Origin: Owenia fusiformis
Taxonomy: Eukaryota; Annelida; Polychaeta; Sabellida; Oweniidae
Direction of reading: 5' to 3'
Assembly (NCBI GenBank): GCA_903813345.2
Contig: CAIIXF020000009.1
Span: 9,108,030-9,172,029, forward strand
DNA: 64,000 nucleotides
In this document: positions 56,116-64,000 of the stretch, one piece after another
Numbering within the stretch: position 1 is the stretch's first letter
Layout of the letters: the number at the start of each line of letters is the position of its first letter
Program-made: the position numbers and the translations under genes
The notes under the pieces: model-generated
The model's database searches: none
What the model saw: only the letters and a program-made list of their open reading frames with translations
What the model was told of the DNA's origin: nothing

Positions 56116-56579
56116 CTAAATTGAAAAAATACCATAACTAACGCTTTACTTTTTGCAGAATTGAAACTTTCAAAATCGTTTCAAATTTTTATTTACCGTG
56201 CGTGAGTGAGTCAAAAAAGGTTATCCAAACAAAATAAATTAGTCAATCCAGCAAGGGTTTCAAGTTATATTTTGTACAATTGAACCGTGTTCCGAAGGTC
56301 CTTCCATTCTAAGTTTCATTGGTATATTCCCAAATGGTCGCGATTGTATGGCCACTTTTACAAAAAGTGCTACAAATGCCGAAACATGCCAAACTCACAA
56401 GATATGAACCCACAAACCTTTAGCTTTGGGGCTATTTGATAGTCTACACTAAAAACCCAAGAAGCATCAGGGATTTGAAACAAGAGATTGAAAGAAAGAT
56501 GAGAGCCATTACACACGATATCTGTGTGTAGTCGGAACAACTTTACTCGATGTGCTCATGTATGCTTTCAGAAACTATA

Positions 56580-56910
56580 CCGGCGTGAAAGAAAAAATGG
56601 TCCCCCAGGGATTATGGTCCCCTTTCTTAACGGCCCTTACTGGCCCTGATTGCGTATAAGATAATGAGGGAAAGAGTTTATTTAGGTCAAGATATAAATC
56701 AATGGAGAGTAGGACCATAATTTGACAGGACCTCCTACCCTTTTACACCGGTCTCCCAGGGATTATGGTTCCCTTTCTTAACCTTAACGGCCCTTACTGG
56801 CCCTGATTGCGTATAAGATAATGAGGGAAAGAGTTGTATTTAGGTCACCATATAAATCAATGGTGAGTAGGACCATAATTTGATAGGACCTCCTACCCTT
56901 TTACACCGGC
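56580..56910. mobile_element. CCGGCGTGAAA MITE with internal tandem duplication
   Basis: Ends CCGGCGTGAAAG and CTTTTACACCGG are inverted. Inside, a block of about 155 bp (CCCAGGGATTATGGT through CCTACCCTTTTACACCGG) occurs twice head to tail with small differences. Confidence 0.6.
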
Positions 56911-57382
56911 ATTCTGACAGTCTGAGCATGTTTTGTAATACTAGTATGATCATATATCATGATCATTTTGTTAGACCAATGAATCTTGTTATAGTGAACA
57001 TTGGAGGGTTAACTGTCCCAAATATGATCTCAAGCCTATGCTGAATGACTGAGTAACTAATATTTGTATTTGTTTGGGTTTACTATTTTGGCTCACCCTG
57101 TACCTTACACTAGATGCGGAAGGAAGCTTTCCAGGAAAATACTATTACTTTACTCATACTTTTTTTAACCAGAAAATTACATGAACGGTATAAGAAATTT
57201 TTCAAAAATGTTAATATATACATGAACCTTAATCTATCTTATAAATAAAGTGATTTATAATCATTATGTCTTGCAGTTAAAAATCACTAGTCAAAAGATA
57301 AAACGGTCCATATCCAAAATCTCCCATAACCTCATTACTAAAATAATCAAACTCACAAAACAAATATTTTGGTGACGCTCAC

Positions 57383-57931
57383 AGTTTCCAGTTGTAGTTG
57401 AATAATATTATGGAAGGGTGGACTGTCAGCCGGAAGACATTCACTCTGCTCGAGAATACCGAGATCGTTAAGGTCGCCTGTCAATTGACTCATACTGTTT
57501 TGACTGTTTACTCTGATCTTCGTCATATTTGCAGATATGATGCTCAATGGTGCCGTTTGCGCCATGGTTGTTTGTGCCATTTGTGGAGTCATAGTTGTCT
57601 GTGGCAGATCTGGAGCCATGGTCGTTTGCACCATTTGTGGTATCATAGTCGTTTGCGCTGGTGCTGGAGCTATGGTCGTTTGCGCCATTTGTGGTGCCAT
57701 AGTCGTTTGCGCTGGTGCTGGAGCTATGGTCGTTTGCGCCATTTGTGGTGCCATAGTCGTTTGCGCTGGTGCTGGAGCCATGGTCGTTTGCGCCATTTGT
57801 GGTGCCAAAGTCGTTTGCGCTGGTGCTGGAGCCATGGTCGTTTGCGCCATTTGTGGTGCCATAGTCGTTTGCGCTAGTGCTGGAGCTATGGACGATTGCG
57901 CCACTTGAATTTTAATGATAAACAAGCTTTG
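57383..57931 (-). CDS. Mucin-like Thr/Pro/Ala/Gln repeat exon
   Basis: Minus-strand exon bounded by acceptor ATTTATTTAG (AG at 57932-57933 rc) and donor GTGAGC, 549 nt, phase 0 in and out. It encodes alternating 9-residue units of the type TTMAPAPAQ and TTMAPQMAQ (about 13 units), followed by a non-repetitive tail with an NMT sequon and one Cys. Such Thr/Pro arrays are usually O-glycosylated spacers in secreted or surface proteins. The first in-frame codon after the acceptor is not ATG, so the N-terminus lies in another exon. The frame cannot join directly to the exon at 56115 (phases differ). The array is open in other frames too, so a minisatellite without a gene is possible. Confidence 0.45.
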
Positions 57932-58459
57932 CTAAATAAATTATAGAAATTTTATGATACATCGTCATTTCAAAAATAACGCCAGGACAGCCTAAATTGT
58001 ATATCATATTTCATAACTCTGAAATGAAGTAGAATATATCAGTCTGTATATGAAGTAACCAATAACTGATTATTGCTAAAACGTATTCGCAACCGCATCT
58101 CGTTTTGAATTAAGTACGCATAAATCTTGTTAACGTGTTGCGGATTTTCGATACGATGGGCTCAAAATGTTGTGCGAAACCTCTCTAATAACTTAACTTC
58201 AAACGGATTTTATTCTCCAAAAACTGATGTGCTAGTGTTGCGGTTGATCTCCGTGGACTTTAGGCTAAACGTTTTTCATTAATCCACAGTCGGATCCACA
58301 CCGCCGACAATCTGAGTCTGAGGCATAGGCCTACGTTAAAAGTTCAATTATTGCTGTTTGATTTCATCTTCGACTTCCAAGGTGAACGTCAAATTCTTTT
58401 ATTTGAATTAAAATTTCAAGTCTTTATCTTACTTTACTTACCAATTTCCGGACTGAAAA

Positions 58460-58563
58460 ATATCGGTAGAAAACATAACTTTAGTAACATTTCCGTAGAT
58501 GTTGACGGTCGACTCTCTCTCTCTGAATGTTCACGTATGTGTGTATTAAGTCAGGTGTTGTGT
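58460..58563 (+). CDS. Possible PAN/apple-like exon fragment
   Basis: The plus frame reads NFSNISVDVDGRLSLSECSR then MCVLSQVLC, before a GTAAGC donor at about 58564. The spacing EC-x-x-x-C-x-x-x-x-x-x-x-C resembles the start of a PAN domain. The acceptor is unclear and there is no matching second exon. Weak. Confidence 0.25.
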
Positions 58564-58847
58564 AAGCAGTAAACACCAGAAATACCCTGCACTCAGATTG
58601 GTTTGCTACAACCACACTCTCAAGATCACAAAACAAGACCCCGTTTCGATCAAAATCTTTATCGACTTAACACCTTATATTTTGCTATTGGCCATCCAAT
58701 GAGAACTTGGATATTTTAATTTTATTTGCCAATGTTTTGTAACAATCACAGCAAATAAAAAAATCAGTCGATCCATATGTTTACGTGATCCTTAAAAGAT
58801 ATTTAAGTGTAGAATTATTATTATTCTGAACAAGGGTACACTGTTTA

Positions 58848-59048
58848 GGCCCGTAGCAAGGGGGTTCGATGAGTTCGAGCGACCCACCCCTCCCTGGCCA
58901 AACATTCTTTCAAAATCATGCAGTTTTTCACCATTCTGAGCACCTTTTAAGTGATTTGGCCATTTTTCGACCAAAATTGTCAAAAGTGAACTCCTCCTGG
59001 AATTTTTTAAAAAGTGAACCCCCATGGCAAATCCTGGCTACGGGCCTG
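58848..59048. mobile_element. MITE with GGCCCGTAGC ends, about 200 bp
   Basis: AGGCCCGTAGCAAGG at the left, CCTGGCTACGGGCCTG at the right. Interior shared with the truncated copy near 55000. hAT-like by appearance, target duplication not resolved. Confidence 0.75.
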
Positions 59049-59394
59049 CTATTGCTACGTCAATAAAGTCTCGATTGGAGATGCGTATATTTGTTTTTGT
59101 CTTTCATAATCATACCTACTAAATTATGCAGCATTGTCTCCAATTTGACAGGTTGTTTATTGTTGTTTTTGTTTCCCTATTGACGTCATAATGCTGAATA
59201 ATATATTCTTTACCATTTCCAAAACGCAGCTTCGTGGATATACTTATTCGATGTGTTAGTTTTCGTTGTAATAACTTGGCCAGGAGAGTATAAAGGTCCC
59301 TTGCGTACAAGTTCTTTTAAAAACGGGTAGCTTAACCTCCTTACTTAAACAACTAATGAAATAAAAACAAGACATTAACATGACAAAATGTCAC

Positions 59395-59880
59395 CACCTA
59401 CTTGCTCACAATCTTATGTCAGATTTGAACTTCTGAGAACTTGTAAATGATTTTTTAAAAATGGTCATTTTTTTAATTTAAGGCAAGTTGAAAAAATTGG
59501 TGACCCTTTCATCTTGAGAAGGTCATTGAAGGTCAAGTCAGAAATAAAAAAAAATCAGATTTGAATTTTGGAAGTTTAAGAAATTGTTACAGACGCCAAC
59601 CCTGCACGTTTCTGAGAGCTTGGGGACAATTTTGAAAAAAATGGAAAGACCTTTTTTACCCTGAGAATGTAATAATTGAGGGTCAAATCTCAAATCTAAT
59701 GTCAGATTTGAACTTCTGAGATGATTTTGAAAAATTTGAAGCATGTTGAAAAAATACATTTTTGACTATTTCTGACCTTGAGAAGGTCATTGAATGTCAA
59801 ATCTCAAGTCAGATTTGAACTTAAGAAGTTATCTATGATTTCGAAAAAAAATGAAGTCAGTCTAAACAGTATTTGTTAAG
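59395..59880. repeat. Degenerate tandem repeat with GTCAGATTTGAACTTCTGAG motif
   Basis: The motif TCAGATTTGAA recurs at about 59418, 59555, 59704 and 59810, each with a downstream TTGAGAAGGTCATTGAA-like segment. An inverted copy of the same block lies in PFAS intron 21 (about 51240-51340), so it is a dispersed family. Confidence 0.6.
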
Positions 59881-60075
59881 TTATTGGAAGTTGCAGAATT
59901 TGTTAGACGCCAACCACCAACCGCCCAACCACCAATCGCCGCCCGCCAAAAAAGGAGACCACCCCAGTATATCACCACCAAAATGGTGACATAAATAATT
60001 ATAGGCGATCCCATGATTTTGAGGAATATCACCGAGTAGATTAAAATGATATTCTGAAAAAATCATAGGATGTTC

Positions 60076-60354
60076 TTATTATCCTACACTTACAAGGAGT
60101 GTACTAAATGTATAATATCATTGCAAAATGAATTTCATGCCAAATAGAGTCAATTTGGCGGGAAATCAACAAGCGGAGTATATTGTCACAATATCCAGAT
60201 ATCCTTCGCATATTGGGTTTTCCTGACTGAGTATATCGTCACGATATCCTCCGCCCGGAGTATATCATCACGATATCCTCCGGTTATTCATTTTGCCAAT
60301 AAATATCAAATTTATTTTTTGATGTCATTACACATTTAGTATACTGAGTGTAGG
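60076..60354. mobile_element. Palindromic MITE with TTATCCTACACT ends
   Basis: TTATCCTACACTTACAAGGA is mirrored by GAGTGTAGGATAA, and the pairing continues through GTACTAAATGT and into the middle. CACCACCAAAxTGGTGACATAA lies outside on both sides (about 59970 and 60370) in direct orientation. Internal GAGTATATCxTCACGATATCC repeats three times. Confidence 0.7.
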
Positions 60355-60954
60355 ATAACAACTTATATCACCACCAAAGTGGTGACATAATAAAATGTAA
60401 GTGCGATTAAAATATTCATCAAATTAGATTTCACGTCGTCGAAAGTTAGAATTTTCTGAAAACGTTTATTTTTTACTCATGCTAATTGCTTAAATGATAA
60501 AATCGAGTTTCTGTGTTATTTGGTTACGAACTAGTCTGTACGAACAGTAATTGCAATGTTGCTAGGCCCATATGGCCATTGAGGAATTGAAAGTATTGTG
60601 GGAATTTTTAGGAAACTCCCACAGTCGCACCGGAATAGCCGGACAACGGTAAAACAGATGTCACAACTGGCGGACATAACCGTCGCTTCAATTAGATTTT
60701 CATGAGCTGTATAGATCACCTAGACTAAATTCCTTTGGAACAACAATCAATCAAAGTGTCAAAGATAGGGGACAACGGACACTGTATTACCATATGCCGT
60801 TGTCTTTGTAATTTTTTTCAGATCCAGATTCCCTTGTCATTGACGATAGCCTATCGAAGACGCTATATTATAGCGATTCACCCACAATTTTAGTATCTGA
60901 TTTGTGTTTATTTAATGGTTTTGGATTACGTTGAGAGTTATTAAATTGATTTGG

Positions 60955-61200
60955 CCCGCCCCCTCCCCTGGGTGAGGCCAGAAAAGTTTTGGGCCCAAAA
61001 ATTTTGTAGTGCCAATTTTATAGGCCAAATTATCAAAAATGGGCCTCAAATTTTCAAAGGAAAATGGTATCGATATGGCGAACTGAATTCAACATTGTTT
61101 TTCTCTCAAACCAATTATTGAAAACATTCTGTAAAAACACAGTGTTTATTGACAACAATTTAATGCAAAAATTATTATTCTGAATCCGCCAGTGAATGTT
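60955..61200. repeat. Partial GGGCCC-rich hAT-like MITE
   Basis: GGCCAGAAAAGTTTTGGGCC and GGGCCTCAAATTTTCAAA match the interior of 14742-15068; the right end TGAATCCGCCAGTG is retained. The 23812-type repeat occupies the middle. Confidence 0.55.
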
Positions 61201-61382
61201 ATATTATTCTAGTAGTTATAGAACTAAATGTGACTGTCATTCACCATTTATTTAGCAGTAACAATAATTTGCTTCATTGTCAGTAAAAACAGATATGCAG
61301 GTTATTTACTAATAATTGTAATAATCACAGGAACTCGGTTCATTTGGCAGAAACATAGGTAATTGTACTGCAAATCTGTTCA

Positions 61383-62090
61383 TTTAATAATTTGACTGGA
61401 AAACAGCTGTATTGATTGACAGGAACACTCAGATTTGATTGGAAGCCAGCTTTTCGTACGTTCAGGAATCCAGCTGATTGCCAGGAACGCTGTGAATTTG
61501 ATCAGAACTCAGTTTTTTGAGCTGATTGATGTAACTGATGTGTCTGGAAGTCAGCTTATTTGACAGGAACACAGCAAATTTGACAGGAACACAGCTAATT
61601 TGACAGGAACACAGCAAATTTGACAGGAATACAGCTAAATTGACTGGAAGGCAGTAGTAAACTGTAGTAATGATAGGCAGGAACGCTGCTGATAGTTTTT
61701 TTACCAGGAACCCAGTGATTTTGAATGACCGGAACTAAGATGACTGACTGGAACACTGTGAATTTGACTGGAACTTGCATATTTTGGGCTGTGATGATCG
61801 CTGCTCTGACTGGAAGTCAGCTTATTTGACAGGAAGTCAGCTAATTTGACAGGAACTCAGTTAATTTGACAGGAAGTCAGCTAAGTTGACAGGAACACAG
61901 CTCATTCCATAGGAAGTCAGCTAATTTGACAGGAACACCGCTAATTTGACAGGAAGTCAGCTAATTTGACAGGAAGTCAGCTAATTTGACAGGAACACAG
62001 CTAATTTGAAGGGAAGTCAGCTAATTTGACAGCTGTTTTGACTGGAACCCAGTTGATTGACCGGAACGCAGTGAATTTGACAGGAACCCA
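61383..62090. repeat. 20-bp minisatellite, GACAGGAA(C/G)(A/T)CAGCTAATTT
   Basis: Units are most regular at 61560-61630 and 61815-62030 and become dispersed and diverged toward 61383 and 62090. Alternating AGGAACACAG and AGGAAGTCAG variants are visible. Minus-strand frames through it are not considered genes. Confidence 0.8.
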
Positions 62091-62099
62091 CGTATTTTG

Positions 62100-63224
62100 G
62101 GCTGCAACTCGACTGCTCTGATTGACTCCTCAACAAGTGCTGACCGGACACTACTCACAGAAACTAACATAGTCTCACAGCGCCTAAAGCATAAGGAATA
62201 CAATATCAATTAAAGATAATTCATAAAATAAGATTTATTTACTAATGACATAAGCATGCCCTGGAGAGATAGATTTTTAATATGAACAAATTACAGTACA
62301 AGTCCACTTAGGGGTCACAAGTCAACAATTCAACATATCTTGAAAAATAAAATTATTTTTGACTATTAACCACAAGAGATTTTCTTAAATCTGTAATTTT
62401 ATATGTGCCAGTATACTGAGGTATAGTTAAGGAAATATGATTTCAATGTGATTGCAATTCAATGAAGTCAAGGATTAAACAACTTAACAGTCATTGCTTA
62501 AAACCCTCTTACACTTTCTCTCAATATTCTCAATAACACTTGATAGAAACTGAAACAATACATTGAAAATTACAAAAATACATTGTCCAAATAAGGCCAT
62601 TCAAGGTTAAATATATGTTTTATGTCACCTCCCTTCTGATTTAGAATAACAATAGAAACTTTAGAATTGTGATCTTGGATCATTATAGTGAAGAGTTCCC
62701 AAATTGAAAACTACATGTATTTCAGCTTTGATATAATAGTCTTCATTTAAGAGTTCATGAAACTCAAAAGATGTGTCATTAATAAAGCCAGGGTTTTGTT
62801 TTTTAATTTATTGGTTTTTCACCTTCCACCCTTCTTAGATTAGGCTGTCAGGATATTAAACATATTATTAACTTTGAACACCTAACTTTGTTTCATCCCT
62901 TTATGATTTCATTCCAAATGTTTATAATTGTGATATTATTAAGAGAAATGCTTCAAGTCCAATATTTTGTACAATTAAAATGTTGGTATGCATAGTAGGG
63001 TATGCATAGGCTTCCCCAAACTTTAAACTTTGTTTGGTAAGGTTTTAAATAAAATCAATAATTAAAAAAAAGGAACTCATAGCCACATTATGCTACACTA
63101 TGTAAATGGATAGTAACCTTTTATTAATGTATGCAGCAATGTTTTTAATATATCTCCTCTTCGGGAGCATATGGTATGTCATTGGGAGCGTATGATAATT
63201 CATTTCCTCAGGTTTTCAATCACA
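62100..63224 (-). other. Probable 3'UTR and intergenic sequence of the SR protein gene
   Basis: Lies downstream (minus strand) of the SR terminal exon. AATAAA-like signals on the minus strand occur at about 63119-63124 and about 62232, so the UTR may be about 0.1 or 1 kb long. No other gene seen. Confidence 0.4.
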
Positions 63225-63387
63225 CTAGGACCTGGATCTAGAGCGGGACCGAGGCGACCGAGATGGTGATCTATAGGGAGAACGTGATCTTTGTGGAGAA
63301 CGGGATGGACTTCTGTGTCTTCTGTCTCTCGATCGGCTCCCGGAGCGAGATCTCCTTCTTCTGGGTGAATAAGATCTTGAACGAGAC
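63225..63387 (-). CDS. SR-family splicing factor, terminal RS-domain exon
   Basis: Entered by acceptor TATGTTTTACTTCAG (AG at 63388-63389 rc), this exon encodes about 53 residues of nearly pure RS dipeptides (SRSRSYSPRRRRSRSGSRSR and so on), then SPSRSP/SPYRSP variants, ending SRSRSRS-stop at 63225-63227. This is the phosphorylated RS tail of a nuclear pre-mRNA splicing factor. The RNA-recognition motif must be in exons to the right of the window. The paralog (SRSF2-, SRSF4- or SRSF7-like) cannot be fixed from the tail. Confidence 0.8.
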
Positions 63388-64000
63388 CTGAAGTAAAACA
63401 TAGTATAGATTATAGAAAGCACAAACTTCAAATTAAAGAGAGAATCAGATATAGCGAGCAGGCTAAACAAAAAAAAATTCAATTCACAAAACTGCATACA
63501 GTAAAACCTGTGTATAGTGAACAATTTTTTGCCAAGAAAAAATGTTCACTGTTGGTAGGTGTTCACTACAGCAATGATTTGATTTTGCCGTATTATATAA
63601 AGATACCAGCTATTAAAAGAGAGGAGGGAATATTTATTATTTATTTATTTATTAATTATTTATTTATTTAGATATACATGTACACTTTTTTAACAGTGGC
63701 ACTCTTACATTAAGGTGCATGTAATCAAAAAATATCCACAATTCAATGTTGGTTAAAACAGCACATTTTATCAAACTAAAATGAGTCTTAAAAAGAATTA
63801 AAACATATTCATATTTGAATGATAAATTTAAATTGTATTTTCTACCCATATTAACCCATGACACTCAAGCGTTAAGTATTTAATTTGTTGTAATGCTATA
63901 TACAAACTGACTTATTTTAGACTAACTGTCATCTGAATGGTTCATCCTTTTAATGTCAGATTTTTATCTCTATATAATTCTTTTTATCTCATCAAGATGG
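63388..64000 (-). other. SR gene intron with MITE fragment and microsatellite
   Basis: Holds a CAGTAAAACCTGTGTATAGT fragment at about 63500-63570 with GTTCACT repeats, and a (TTTA)n run at 63640-63668. No further exon is evident before the right edge. Confidence 0.5.

Noticed and set aside
57398-57908. Plus-strand frames over the mucin-like repeat (RLRHLWCHS and VVCAICGA repeats)
   Set aside because: Shadows of the 27-bp unit; Cys/Trp-rich repeats look unnatural and no splice bounds support them.

Overview
The window is animal nuclear DNA: AT-rich, intron-bearing, full of degenerate transposons and short tandem arrays. A metazoan-type fused purine synthase, an NCX-type sodium/calcium exchanger, cysteine-rich secreted-type exons and many copies of short foldback and MITE elements together suggest a marine invertebrate, most likely a lophotrochozoan such as a mollusc. 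That placement is inference from style; no marker gene fixes it.

Layout. On the minus strand the first coding exon of an SLC8/NCX exchanger lies at 531-1221, and the rest of that gene runs off the left edge. From 1.3 to 9.5 kb there is mainly repeat structure: a 30-bp minisatellite open in several frames, a nested palindromic element (4.1-5.1 kb), and a very large inverted repeat (6.46-9.41 kb) enclosing a possible piggyBac remnant. At 9586-11628 (minus) is the most unusual gene, an apparently intracellular protein joining a von Willebrand A domain, a papain-like peptidase domain and a C-terminal zinc ribbon, all in one exon. Two related donor-bearing segments upstream may be duplicated 5' leader exons. 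A small VWC-like gene may occupy 14551-15445 (minus).

From 16.9 to 25 kb the sequence is a mosaic of palindromes, a 5'-truncated LINE reverse transcriptase with frameshifts (18.3-20.13 kb), an FB-like foldback element and several MITEs. An intact single-exon class A GPCR lies at 25917-27218 (plus). From 27 to 36 kb lie more dispersed repeats, including a regular array of about 146-bp units. A complete 24-exon gene for phosphoribosylformylglycinamidine synthase (PFAS, 1342 aa by my splice reconstruction) fills 37112-52814 (plus), with DNA elements inside several introns. The last 11 kb hold candidate extracellular-protein exons (mucin-like repeat, F5/8-like half-domain, weak PAN-like exon), MITEs, a 20-bp minisatellite and the terminal RS-rich exon of an SR splicing factor (63225-63387, minus).

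The genes are unrelated neighbours, not an operon or pathway. PFAS is de novo purine synthesis, NCX is plasma-membrane calcium export, the GPCR is a surface receptor and the SR protein acts in splicing. The best candidate for something undescribed is the VWA-papain-zinc-ribbon protein. Next are the foldback elements whose terminal inverted repeats are themselves tandem arrays. All splice sites were called by eye from GT/AG, polypyrimidine tracts and frame continuity.
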